From: Lactonifactor sp. BIOML-A5
GTDB lineage: Bacteria > Bacillota > Clostridia > Lachnospirales > Lachnospiraceae
Direction of reading: 5' to 3'
DNA: 64,000 nucleotides
NCBI RefSeq assembly: GCF_009677585.1
Contig: NZ_WKYV01000017.1
Span: 1-64,000 of the forward strand
A program made the translations under genes and the position numbers. The notes beneath the pieces are model-generated. The model was not told the origin of the DNA and did no database searches. It was given only the letters and a program-made list of their open reading frames with translations. Positions 25,655 to 34,568 of the stretch are shown here, piece after piece (the stretch's first letter is position 1; the number at the start of each line of letters is the position of its first letter).

Positions 25655-26591
25655 AGTATATCTGGCTTCGTTTATCTGTATTGGCGCCGGTGCAGTCTTA
25701 CTTATACTTGGATTACTGCTGGGAGGGCGCCCGGGATTCTATATTGACAAATCCGGAATCCACACAGCAAATGAAAGTGGAGCCGACTCACCTTATATTC
25801 AGGAAAAAATGAAATTAGATGAATTCTCAACCATAGACATCACCATACAATATGCAGATCTGGAGATTATTCCCTCTGACGGTTATTATATCGAGTACCG
25901 CCTTGACGGCAGTGAACCAAAGCCTGCGCTGGAGGTGAAGAACCAGAAGCTAAGTTTTAAAGAAAGAACAGCCGGTGGATTCATTGGTTTTAACTTTTTC
26001 TCCATAGGAGATATCGATGCCGCTCTTTCGCATTATTATGTGACATTATATGTACCCGCAGAAAAATATTTTACGAAGATTAGATTAGAAAATAATGACG
26101 GGGACATCCGGGCAGAACAATTGAAAGCAGAAACCATGGAGATTACAAATGATTACGGGCAGGTGGATCTGGGAAATGTTCAGGGGGAGAAGCTTAAAAT
26201 CAATATGGATGACGGAACTTTGAAAATAAAATCTCTGGACGCCGCTGCTGCAATACTTTATAATGAATATGGAAAGTGCGAACTGGGTACAGTGAAAAGT
26301 CAGAGGCTGGAAGCAGAACTGGACGACGGAGACTTCTCCGCAGACAGATGCAGTGCAAAGGCTATACGGATTGACAACGAGTACGGCAACGTAAGACTGG
26401 GCCTTCTGGGAAAAACAGAGACTTATGAATTCGAACTGGAAACAGAGTATGGAAACATAGAACTCCCGGGATACCCTGAAATGTCTGTTGGTGGTAACGA
26501 TGAAAAACGTATCAGAACAAACAACAGCGCAAAGAATAAAATTGTGGTTAATTGCGATGACGGTGATATTATGATTACCCAGGCTGAGTAG
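25638..26591 (+). CDS. DUF4097 family beta-strand repeat protein
   Basis: This 317-residue protein has one N-terminal membrane segment (about 6-28) and an exterior part of short repeated strands, seen in recurring DDGDF, EYGNVRLG and NDYGQVDLG motifs between residues 150 and 310. This is the usual DUF4097 solenoid. It overlaps the DUF1700 gene by 17 bases, so the three genes are coupled. It could be an adhesin-like sensor or anti-sigma-like partner of the DUF1700 protein; no function is proven. Confidence 0.82.
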   Translation: MKVKNKVYLASFICIGAGAVLLILGLLLGGRPGFYIDKSGIHTANESGADSPYIQEKMKLDEFSTIDITIQYADLEIIPSDGYYIEYRLDGSEPKPALEVKNQKLSFKERTAGGFIGFNFFSIGDIDAALSHYYVTLYVPAEKYFTKIRLENNDGDIRAEQLKAETMEITNDYGQVDLGNVQGEKLKINMDDGTLKIKSLDAAAAILYNEYGKCELGTVKSQRLEAELDDGDFSADRCSAKAIRIDNEYGNVRLGLLGKTETYEFELETEYGNIELPGYPEMSVGGNDEKRIRTNNSAKNKIVVNCDDGDIMITQAE

Positions 26592-26633
26592 GGCGAAACA
26601 ATACTGTTCGGTAGTGCATAGAGGTTTTGTATG

Positions 26634-26681
26634 AGCAAAAGGGATAACAGGTCAAAGAGCCTGTTATCCCTTTTGCTGTTT
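26634..26681 (+). terminator. Rho-independent terminator after padR operon
   Basis: AGCAAAAGGGATAACAGG at 26634-26651 pairs perfectly with CCTGTTATCCCTTTTGCT at 26660-26677 (18 bp, 8-base loop), followed by GTTTTC. Confidence 0.85.
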
Positions 26682-26724
26682 TCTGGTTGATTTGACAAAA
26701 GCAGAAGGGTTTGGGGGATAATTA

Positions 26725-26753
26725 TTGACATGTGGCGGTACTGACTCTATAGT
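26725..26753 (+). promoter_or_regulatory. Promoter of serine dehydratase gene
   Basis: TTGACA at 26725-26730 and TATAGT at 26748-26753 have a 17-base spacer, 49 bases before the start codon. Confidence 0.7.
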
Positions 26754-26801
26754 GGATTTATAAAGTTGTAAATATACGTAAGATCTTAAAAGGAGGATAA
26801 C

Positions 26802-28394
26802 ATGGATACATATTATGGAAGTATTTTTAATGAGGTGTTTGGGCCCATTATGGTAGGCACGTCAAGTTCGCATACTGCAGGTCCGTACCGAATTGGGGCT
26901 ACTGCCCGCATGCTGCTGAGAGGGAATATACGGCAGGCGAGAATTTCATTTGACCCCAATAGTTCGTATGCCGCCTATTATAAATTACAGTGGTCAGACA
27001 GAGGTTTTACAGCCGGACTGCTGGGGATTGAAATAGACAGCGAGGACATGACAGATGCACTGGAGATTGCCCGTGAGAGAGGGGTAGAGATTCAGTTTGT
27101 GAAAGAGCCGAAAGAGAATAAACAGCCGAATTATGCCTATTTGGAATTGACAGGAGAAAATGGAGACAAGATGACTCTGGGCACCACATCCATTGGCGGG
27201 GGAGCCATTGAGATTGTAGAGATTGACCAATGTCCCATCTGTATAAAAGGTGACTTTAACACACTTTTTCTCTATCTGGAAAAAGATGCGCAGAATAATG
27301 AGATTGAGAAACAGGCGGCGGAAATTATTGAGGATGAATGCAGAATAAAAGAGAGCACGGGAGAGGACAGAAGAATTCTTTATCTGGAGACCAGAGCAGA
27401 GCTGGGTGAGGAGAAGCTGCATGCATTTTCCAGGCTGGAAGGTGTTGCCTGTGTACGGTATGCCGAACATGTACTTCCCGTTTTGTCCCGTTTCCAGTAT
27501 GACAATATACCCTTTAAAACAGCGGCGGAAGCGCTGGAATATGGGAAGGCACATAACATTGACAGTGCCGGCGAGCTGGGAATCGCTTATGAGATGGCCC
27601 GCAGCGGTTATACCCGTGAAAAGGTTATGGATATTATGAAAAATATTGTCAGAGTCATGAGGGAATCTGTAAAGAGAGGAATAGAAACCATTACGGATGA
27701 AAAGGTGGGCGGACTTTATCCCATACAAGCTGCACATATGTATCGGAAGATCCAAGAGAAGAAGATTAAGATGGCAGACATTGGGGTGTTAAATGACATT
27801 GTATGCGTGGCAGTCGGAGTTCTGGAATCGGTGGAAGTAGAGCGCCCCGGTGCGGTTGTGGCATCCCCCACGGTTGGCTCGGTGGGAATTCTTCCGGCGG
27901 CAGTTGTCTATCTGGGAGACCATATGAAACTGAGTGAAGAGGAAATAGCGAAAGCAATGTTTGCTGCCGGAAGCGTTGGTATCTTTGTTGCCCATCAGGC
28001 TACTTTCGGAGGGGAGGTAGCAGGATGTCAGGCGGAGTGCGGTTCAGCAAGTGCTATGGCTTCCGCGGGTGTGGTAGAATTGATGGGAGGAAGCGCCAGC
28101 CAGGCATACATGGCGGCGACTGTAACGCTGCAGAACATATTAGGTCTAATCTGTGACGCCGTATCAGTTGGATATGAGCCCTGCAATGCCCGGAATGCTA
28201 TGGCCGTATCCAATGCGGTTTCTACAGCCAATCTGGTTTTATGTGGTTTTTCTGTACAGATTCCGCTGGATGAGACCATAGAAACAATGAACCGCGTGGG
28301 CGGACAACTCCCTGTGTGTCTGAAAGGAACGTACGGAGGACTCTGCTGTACTCCCACAGGACAGAAAATTGCGGATTTTTGTGAGAATCGGTAA
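26802..28394 (+). CDS. L-serine ammonia-lyase, single-chain Fe-S type
   Basis: This 530-residue enzyme deaminates L-serine to pyruvate and ammonia with an oxygen-sensitive [4Fe-4S] cluster. The N-terminal beta-type domain (about 1-190) has GTSSSHTAGPYRIG, and the C-terminal alpha-type domain (about 240-530) has SPTVGSVGILPAAVVYLG and Cys409 and Cys413 in GCQAECGSASAM. In bacilli the two parts are separate sdaAB and sdaAA; here they are fused with the beta part first and an extra linker, longer than the 454-residue E. coli SdaA. It has its own promoter and terminator, so it is monocistronic. The enzyme suits an anaerobe fermenting amino acids. Confidence 0.92.
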   Translation: MDTYYGSIFNEVFGPIMVGTSSSHTAGPYRIGATARMLLRGNIRQARISFDPNSSYAAYYKLQWSDRGFTAGLLGIEIDSEDMTDALEIARERGVEIQFVKEPKENKQPNYAYLELTGENGDKMTLGTTSIGGGAIEIVEIDQCPICIKGDFNTLFLYLEKDAQNNEIEKQAAEIIEDECRIKESTGEDRRILYLETRAELGEEKLHAFSRLEGVACVRYAEHVLPVLSRFQYDNIPFKTAAEALEYGKAHNIDSAGELGIAYEMARSGYTREKVMDIMKNIVRVMRESVKRGIETITDEKVGGLYPIQAAHMYRKIQEKKIKMADIGVLNDIVCVAVGVLESVEVERPGAVVASPTVGSVGILPAAVVYLGDHMKLSEEEIAKAMFAAGSVGIFVAHQATFGGEVAGCQAECGSASAMASAGVVELMGGSASQAYMAATVTLQNILGLICDAVSVGYEPCNARNAMAVSNAVSTANLVLCGFSVQIPLDETIETMNRVGGQLPVCLKGTYGGLCCTPTGQKIADFCENR

Positions 28395-28442
28395 ATGTAG
28401 TCAAAATGCTGGCTTTTATACCCGGCCAAGGGAAGTAATGTA

Positions 28443-28482
28443 CAGGGGCTGCGGCACTAAATTAGTGCGGCAGCCCCTGTTT
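28443..28482 (+). terminator. Terminator hairpin after serine dehydratase
   Basis: CAGGGGCTGC at 28443-28452 pairs with GCAGCCCCTG at 28470-28479, and GCACTAA at 28454-28460 pairs with TTAGTGC at 28462-28468, with one G-G mismatch between. A short T run follows. The rest of 28395-28683 (289 bases) holds only a TATAAT box at 28552-28557 with a weak -35. Confidence 0.75.
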
Positions 28483-28683
28483 GAGAAGAGAGAAAATAAA
28501 ATATTTATAGTTTACTGTGTCAAAACTAGTGAAATTGATGCCGTTATCTTGTATAATGAATTGTAAAAACAATGTTAAATCCATGTAAATGAAATGATCC
28601 CCACTTTTTTGGAATCTATGCTATTGAGTATTGGGCGGTAATGCCGGGAAGTGATTTCAGAGAACGGGAATAGGAGAACTCAT

Positions 28684-29679
28684 ATGAATCAGGCAATGAA
28701 GAGCAGATGCGAATTATTTGTACAGAACAGAAATGAAATCAGGAGCCGTTTCAGCTGGGAAAACAGCTACATGTATCCCCTGTCCGCAAGTATTTTTACA
28801 GGCAGAAACATGTCCGTCAATATTGAGCGGATGGAGGAATGCAAAAAGCTGTTAAAACAGGAGACAGGACCCTTCTCAAATTTTCGGGGTATGTCCAGGT
28901 TAGCGATTATATCTCTGCTGGCGGCAGATGCGAGCCCTGAGAGGAGGCTTAAAAACTCCTTGAGTGCTTACGGGGAGTTAAAAAATGAGTTTTATTCCTC
29001 CGCATATCTGCCTGTCACAGCGATTATTACGGCTGATATGGTCCAGCCGGAGGAATATAGTGAGGTGGCCCGGCGTACCCGGCGCATCTATGACCTTATG
29101 AAAAAAGAACATCCTCTATTGACTTCCGGGGAGGACAGCAGCATGGCGGTACTGCTTGCCCTGTCAAATAAGGATGAAAGACTGGCTGTAGAGGAAATGG
29201 AAGAATGTTACAAAGTACTTAAGGAACATTTCTTCTCCGGAAATGCCGTTCAGTCCCTGAGTCATGTACTGACTCTTGGAGAGGGGAGTCCCGGGGAAAA
29301 ATGCCGCAAATCTATAGAGCTTTTTGAAAAACTCAAATCAGCTGGCTGCAAATACGGAACAGGGTATGAGCTGCCTACTCTGGGAGTACTGGCGCTTTTG
29401 GATGCCGGAACAGAGCTGGTAGCTTCAGAGGTTGCGGAAGTGAACGATTATCTGAAGACCCAGAAAGGATTTGGGGCTTTTGGCATTGGAGCGAAGCAGC
29501 GTGTGATGTATGCCGGAATGCTGGTTGCAGATGAATATACCACAGAGGAACCTAAAGCTTTGAATACAGCAGCAATAAGCGGAACCATTTCCATGGTTGC
29601 TGCTCAGGAAGCGGCGCTGTTAGCTGCTATTGCGGCGAGCACTGCGGCGGCGTCCGCTTCATCCGGCGCAAGTGATTAG
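28684..29679 (+). CDS. DUF4003 family protein
   Basis: This 331-residue, mostly helical soluble protein matches the DUF4003 family found across Firmicutes, which has no known function. Recurring patterns such as LAIISLLAADASPERRLKNSLSAY and LPTLGVLALLD suggest a repeat fold. The C-terminus ends in a small-residue-rich tail (AAIAASTAAASASSGASD) that could be a weak membrane or flexible end. ATG 28684 is favoured by AGGAG at 28671-28676; the frame opens earlier at 28651. A TATAAT at 28552-28557 may drive it. A secreted protease gene follows after 74 bases. Confidence 0.75.
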   Translation: MNQAMKSRCELFVQNRNEIRSRFSWENSYMYPLSASIFTGRNMSVNIERMEECKKLLKQETGPFSNFRGMSRLAIISLLAADASPERRLKNSLSAYGELKNEFYSSAYLPVTAIITADMVQPEEYSEVARRTRRIYDLMKKEHPLLTSGEDSSMAVLLALSNKDERLAVEEMEECYKVLKEHFFSGNAVQSLSHVLTLGEGSPGEKCRKSIELFEKLKSAGCKYGTGYELPTLGVLALLDAGTELVASEVAEVNDYLKTQKGFGAFGIGAKQRVMYAGMLVADEYTTEEPKALNTAAISGTISMVAAQEAALLAAIAASTAAASASSGASD

Positions 29680-29753
29680 GTCATGAGGACGATGCCTGAC
29701 AGAATAAATTATAAAGGCTGTCAGAAAGGCGTTATTCAGACAGGAGGTTAGTT

Positions 29754-32700
29754 ATGAAAAAGAAAACGAAAACAGCAGTCTGTCTGCTGATATTTGCATT
29801 GCTGTCAGGCAGTCTGCTGCCGCCTGTCTGTACATCAGCCGCTTCCCGGAAGGAGGAAGTCAGAGAATTTGCCAATTTAGTGGTTTTTGTACAGTTTGAA
29901 CCCCTCACAGCAAAGAATTTTGTAAAAGATAAAGGCGAAGAAATATTTAAACTGTGGGAGGATCCAGGATACGGAACCTCTCTCTCCAGTTACCTTACAG
30001 AGATTTCTTACGGACAATTTCAGGTACATAATATTTTTCCCCAGTATGACGGCGTCTCTTTTACCCCTTATGTGGTTCCGCCGGAGTCAGCTTCTGATGA
30101 ATATTCTCTGGTCGATTATGTGATAGATCAGATCCAGACATCCGAGACTCTGGATTATGATGGGGACGGAACGGTGGACAATCTGGTTATAGTGGCAGAT
30201 AAGCCCTTTTCCGATGATCGGGGGAGCCCTTTTTATTCCCACAAGGCTAATTACGACGGCAGCGGGACCATCGGAGGAAAGGAAGTCTTTTCTTACAATA
30301 TGCTGAACGGATACAGTGTATTTGAAGACAGCATAAGCAGGGAGGGCGTTATCTGCCACGAATTTCTGCACTCCATAGGATTTCCCGACTTATACAGAGA
30401 CGGTGCGGCAGATGACAGCCCAGTAGGGACCTGGGATCTTATGGCAAGCTCTTCCATATATCTTCAGTACCCACTTGCTTACCTGCGCCAGTCTGCTGCC
30501 GGATGGACGCAAATAGATACCATTACAGAATCTGCAAAGGGATTGACTTTGGATACCCAGACGAATGCAGAAGGAACTCATGCATATATTCTGAAATCCC
30601 CTCTTTCCTCCAACGAATTTTTTGTAGTGGAATACAGGAAAAAGCCGGTTTATGATTTCAGCAGCAAGCCTTTGGATATTAAGATTCCGGGAAGCGGGCT
30701 GATTATCTACCGCATAAATACCAAGGTTGCAGGTCTGACGAATTATGCTTCCAGGGAAGATGGTGTCTACATTTTTCGGCCGGGGGTGACGGATGAACAG
30801 AATTGTTCCAAAGATCTCAGTCAGTCTTTCCTGTCTGCGGCTCCGGAGATAAACCGCACGTCCTTTGGATCTGCGGATTTTACAAGAACCATTGCAGACA
30901 ATACGCCGGAAGAAAGTATAATAAGCTTTTCGGATGGAAGCAATTCAGGAATTGTAATAAAAAATGTGAGTGCCGGAGGGGGAGAGAATATTACCTTTGA
31001 CGTTGAATTCGGGGACCTGGGGGACCTGGAACTGTGGGACACCTGCGGCCTGGATACAGATTTCGCTTTCACCTCCCAGTTCTCTGCCGCTATTCATTCC
31101 TCCAATGATATCTATGCTGTTCACGACGATGGAGAAACTGTGTATCTGTCCCATTGGAATAATAGCAGCTGGAGCAAAGTCGCTCCCGGGCTTCCGGCGG
31201 CGGCCGCCGGAAGCGAACGGCTGTTATTTTACAGGGATATCCCCTGTATATTGTATACCAGCCAGAGGGACGGGAGCAGCACCCTTTTTGCTGCTATGTT
31301 CGTAAATGGCAGTTGGGAGACCATACCATTAGCGTCTAACGTATATAACAGAGACTACCAGGCCGCTGCCGCCGGAGACAGTCTATACATCTCCTATACG
31401 GATACTCTGGAGGCAACCCCGGATCTGAAGCTTATAAGATTTCAGCCGGACAGCAGAGAGGTTACCTCTGTAAGTCTGGGGGAGAGATATAATCCATCCA
31501 TACAAGCGGAGGGTGACACTGCATATCTGGCGGCCCGCTCTTTTCCGGACAACCAGATTTCTGTATATAAAATAGCAGGTGATGCATCTATAGAAGAACT
31601 GCCGGCTCCAGAAGCTGTATCCAGTATCTTTGCGGTCTCTCCGGGGGAGGAAGAATCGGTTTACCTCTGTGCGGCTATTGACGGCGACGACGGACAGACA
31701 CTTCAGGCATACCGGTTTTCTGAAGGAAACTGGTCTGCGGCAGGTGATTTTGCAATGACAGCACGTGGAATCGCCTGTGATTTGACGGTGGCCGGAGGGA
31801 TTCCGTATGCGGCAGTTATGCAGGCTTCCTCTGGTGAGAGCTACAAAGTCTCGGTGTATCGGTATAAGGATGCGGTATGGGAACCCTTTGGAGGCGCGGT
31901 GGATCGTTCAGTAGATACCGCCTCTTATCCTGAGGTTGCTCTTCATACAGATAATGAATATATCTATATAGCATATACCAATTATCCCGGTGCTTTTTTG
32001 AAAACAAAGAAACTGGAGGGGCCTTCCGGCACAGACACACCGGATCCCACGGAGAATCCAGTGGTGAGGATTACCTGTATTCCTCCGGCCAAAAGGCAAT
32101 ATGAGACAGGGGAACAGCTGGATACATCAGGGATGGCAGTACAGGCAGTTTTGGCTGATAATACAGTCATAGGCCTGAATGATTCCCAGTATGGAATTTC
32201 AGGCTTCGACTCTTCCCGCACAGGCAGTCAAACCATAAAAGTTTCTTACAGTGAAAATATATACTGTTATTTTACTGTGAGTATTTCTGAAAAAACCGTG
32301 GTTCCGCCTCCTGAAAGAAAAGAAGGATGGGTACAAAACAGTGAGGGATGGAGGTATGTGTATGCCGACGGCACGTATCCCATTTCCCGCTGGGTGCTGA
32401 TTGAAAACAGATGGTATTATTTTAATAATCACGGCTACAGGCAAACCGGGTGGCTGAGGCTCGGAAACACCTGGTATTATCTGAAGGAGAGCGGAGCAAT
32501 GGCCACGGGCTGGCTGAGGCTCGGAAACACCTGGTATTATCTGAAGGAGAGCGGAGCAATGGCCACGGGCTGGCTGAAGCTTGGGAACACCTGGTATTAC
32601 CTGAAGGGAAGCGGAGCGATGGCCACGGGCTGGCTGAAGCTTGGGAACACCTGGTATTACCTGAAGGGAAGCGGAGCGATGGCCACGGGCTGGCTGAAGC

Positions 32701-32813
32701 TGGGAAGTACCTGGTATTACCTGAAAGGAAGCGGAGCGATGGCTGCCGGTTGGTTACAGATCGGAAAAAGCCGTTATTATTTTAATGCCGGAGGTGCCTG
32801 GATTCCAAGGTGA
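29754..32813 (+). CDS. Secreted M6-like metalloprotease with wall-binding repeats
   Basis: This 1019-residue protein has a signal peptide (1-30; basic start, LLIFALLSGSLLPPVC core). Residues 40-330 form a zinc metalloprotease of M6 immune-inhibitor-A type: His202, Glu203 and His206 in CHEFLHSIGFPDLY, with Asp212 in the PD motif. The middle (about 420-760) has repeated strands like a beta-propeller. A bacterial Ig-like domain (about 770-850) and choline/wall-binding repeats (857-1019) with GW..L.N.WYYL..SGAMATGW follow. The protein is probably displayed on the surface and degrades host or bacterial proteins. The last 160 residues are coded by 60-bp DNA repeats. ATG follows CAGGAGG. Confidence 0.85.
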   Translation: MKKKTKTAVCLLIFALLSGSLLPPVCTSAASRKEEVREFANLVVFVQFEPLTAKNFVKDKGEEIFKLWEDPGYGTSLSSYLTEISYGQFQVHNIFPQYDGVSFTPYVVPPESASDEYSLVDYVIDQIQTSETLDYDGDGTVDNLVIVADKPFSDDRGSPFYSHKANYDGSGTIGGKEVFSYNMLNGYSVFEDSISREGVICHEFLHSIGFPDLYRDGAADDSPVGTWDLMASSSIYLQYPLAYLRQSAAGWTQIDTITESAKGLTLDTQTNAEGTHAYILKSPLSSNEFFVVEYRKKPVYDFSSKPLDIKIPGSGLIIYRINTKVAGLTNYASREDGVYIFRPGVTDEQNCSKDLSQSFLSAAPEINRTSFGSADFTRTIADNTPEESIISFSDGSNSGIVIKNVSAGGGENITFDVEFGDLGDLELWDTCGLDTDFAFTSQFSAAIHSSNDIYAVHDDGETVYLSHWNNSSWSKVAPGLPAAAAGSERLLFYRDIPCILYTSQRDGSSTLFAAMFVNGSWETIPLASNVYNRDYQAAAAGDSLYISYTDTLEATPDLKLIRFQPDSREVTSVSLGERYNPSIQAEGDTAYLAARSFPDNQISVYKIAGDASIEELPAPEAVSSIFAVSPGEEESVYLCAAIDGDDGQTLQAYRFSEGNWSAAGDFAMTARGIACDLTVAGGIPYAAVMQASSGESYKVSVYRYKDAVWEPFGGAVDRSVDTASYPEVALHTDNEYIYIAYTNYPGAFLKTKKLEGPSGTDTPDPTENPVVRITCIPPAKRQYETGEQLDTSGMAVQAVLADNTVIGLNDSQYGISGFDSSRTGSQTIKVSYSENIYCYFTVSISEKTVVPPPERKEGWVQNSEGWRYVYADGTYPISRWVLIENRWYYFNNHGYRQTGWLRLGNTWYYLKESGAMATGWLRLGNTWYYLKESGAMATGWLKLGNTWYYLKGSGAMATGWLKLGNTWYYLKGSGAMATGWLKLGSTWYYLKGSGAMAAGWLQIGKSRYYFNAGGAWIPR
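32451..32750 (+). repeat. Five 60-bp tandem repeats inside the M6 protease gene
   Basis: Units start at 32451, 32511, 32571, 32631 and 32691. Units 1 and 2 are identical, units 3 and 4 are identical, and unit 5 is diverged. Each codes one 20-residue wall-binding repeat. A partial sixth unit follows. Identity in pairs implies recent duplication. Confidence 0.92.
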
Positions 32814-32838
32814 ACCTCCGGCTGTATGCCGGCCGTAC

Positions 32839-32885
32839 TTCACAGCCGCTGTTCCGGATTATAATACCTGGTCAGGAGCTGTGAA
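32839..32885 (+). promoter_or_regulatory. Possible promoter with inverted repeat before Na/Pi transporter
   Basis: TATAAT at 32860-32865 lies 53 bases before the first ATG. TTCACAGC at 32839-32846 and GCTGTGAA at 32878-32885 form an 8-bp inverted repeat around it. No -35 element at the standard distance is clear, so the promoter is uncertain. Confidence 0.4.
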
Positions 32886-32920
32886 ATGCGGCAATTCTTG
32901 TTAAAACTAAGGAGAAAATG

Positions 32921-34558
32921 ATGGAATTACTTTTGACGTTATTAGGCGGACTTGGTCTGTTTTTATTTGGTATGAATTTTATGAGCCAGGGGCTGCAGAA
33001 GGCAGCCGGGGCAAAACTAAGGAATATACTGGAGGCCATGACCAAGAATAAAATGATAGCGGTTTTTTTTGGCGCACTTTTTACTGCAATTATCCAGTCC
33101 TCAGGAGCAACTACGGTTATGGTTGTCAGCTTTGTCAACGCCGGAATCATGTCGCTTGCTCAGTCTGTGGGAATCATCTTTGGCGCAAATATCGGTACAA
33201 CTATCACTTCTCAGCTGGTTGCTTTTAATCTCACAGGGGTTGCCCCATTTATCTTGTTTGTAGGCGCCGTATTTATGATGTTCGGCAGAAAACCCATGGT
33301 AAAAAAAATAGGGGAAGTTATTCTGGGATTCGGGGCACTGTTTATGGGGATCAGTATGATGAAGGATGCTATGGCAGGACTTAGACAGTATCAGACGGTA
33401 CTGCAGGTCCTTGGCAGCCTTGATAATCCGCTGCTTGGGATTCTGCTTGGCACTGTTCTGACTGTGATTGTGCAGAGCTCTTCTGTAACGGTAAGTATTC
33501 TGCTGCTGATGGCAAGCCAGGGACTAGTGGGACTCCCAGTATGTTTTTATGTAATTTTAGGCTGTAATATCGGCTCCTGTACGCCGGCGGTCCTGGCCTG
33601 TCTGGAAGCGAAAAAAGATGCCCAGAGGGCGGCTCTCATTCATGTATTATTTAATGTCTTCGGCATGATTATTATCGGGGGGCTGCTTGTCTTTGGCATG
33701 CAGTATTTTGAACCCTTTATTCTGAAAATTTCGGGCTCCGATGTGGGAAGGTGTGTGGCAAATGCAGATACCTTTTATAAGACCTTTCAGACACTTTTGT
33801 TTTTGCCTCTCTCCACGCAGTTTGTGAAGCTGACAAAACGGCTGATTCCTGGTGAGGATAAGGAGAGTGAAGGGTACCAGCTCCTTTATATTGGAAAGCA
33901 GAACATCTTTTCCCCGTCTACTGCCGTGGTAGAGACAACACAGGAAATTGAGCGGATGGCCGCCCTTACCAAGGGGAATCTGAGCCTATCCATGGAAGCT
34001 TTCTTTGATGGGAATGAGGACAAGATAAGCCAGGTGTATGAGACAGAAAAACAGATAGACTTTTTAAGCCGGGAAATTACGGATTATCTGGTGCGCATCA
34101 ATCAGCTTCAGCTGCCGGTGGCAGATGCTGAGCGGATCGGAGGATTGTTTCATGTGGTCAGCGATATTGAACGGATTGGCGACCATGCGGAAAATATTGC
34201 AGATGCGGCGGTAAAATGCAGAGAAGACGGCATTACATTTACCGAGAAGGGGGAGAAGGAAATTCTGGTAATGCACGGGAAGGCCATGGAGATTCTGGAA
34301 AAGTCTATGGAAATGTTTACTTCTTTGGATCCCAGGAATCTTCCCGATATTCTGGAGCTTGAGGACAGCATTGATCATATGGAGCGGGAGCTGCAGGAGA
34401 ACCATGTAAGGCGGATGGCGAAGGGAACCTGTTCTCCCATGGCGGGTATTATTTTCACGGATCTGGTGACCGGCCTGGAGCGTGTGGCCGATCATGCAAC
34501 GAATATTGCTTTTTCTATCCTGGAAAAAGACCCGGAGGAAGAGAAGCAGTACATATAA
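32921..34558 (+). CDS. Na/Pi cotransporter family protein with PhoU-like domain
   Basis: This 545-residue membrane protein has two inverted copies of the NaPi-II transport repeat, with the QSS signatures in AIIQSSGATTVM (about residue 63) and VIVQSSSVTVSI (about residue 185), eight or so membrane segments, and a cytoplasmic PhoU-like helical region (about 340-545) with GLFHVVSDIERIGDHAENIAD and GLERVADHATNIA. It probably takes up or exports phosphate with sodium and is regulated through the PhoU part. Two ATGs occur at 32918 and 32921; AAGGAG is best spaced for the second. It ends 10 bases before the oppositely directed glycosyltransferase gene without a visible terminator. Confidence 0.88.
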   Translation: MELLLTLLGGLGLFLFGMNFMSQGLQKAAGAKLRNILEAMTKNKMIAVFFGALFTAIIQSSGATTVMVVSFVNAGIMSLAQSVGIIFGANIGTTITSQLVAFNLTGVAPFILFVGAVFMMFGRKPMVKKIGEVILGFGALFMGISMMKDAMAGLRQYQTVLQVLGSLDNPLLGILLGTVLTVIVQSSSVTVSILLLMASQGLVGLPVCFYVILGCNIGSCTPAVLACLEAKKDAQRAALIHVLFNVFGMIIIGGLLVFGMQYFEPFILKISGSDVGRCVANADTFYKTFQTLLFLPLSTQFVKLTKRLIPGEDKESEGYQLLYIGKQNIFSPSTAVVETTQEIERMAALTKGNLSLSMEAFFDGNEDKISQVYETEKQIDFLSREITDYLVRINQLQLPVADAERIGGLFHVVSDIERIGDHAENIADAAVKCREDGITFTEKGEKEILVMHGKAMEILEKSMEMFTSLDPRNLPDILELEDSIDHMERELQENHVRRMAKGTCSPMAGIIFTDLVTGLERVADHATNIAFSILEKDPEEEKQYI

Positions 34559-34568
34559 GGTGACAGGA

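Noticed and set aside
32450-32785. 111-codon frame inside the M6 protease repeats
   Set aside because: It exists only because 60-bp repeats keep every frame open; codon pattern and homology belong to the main frame.
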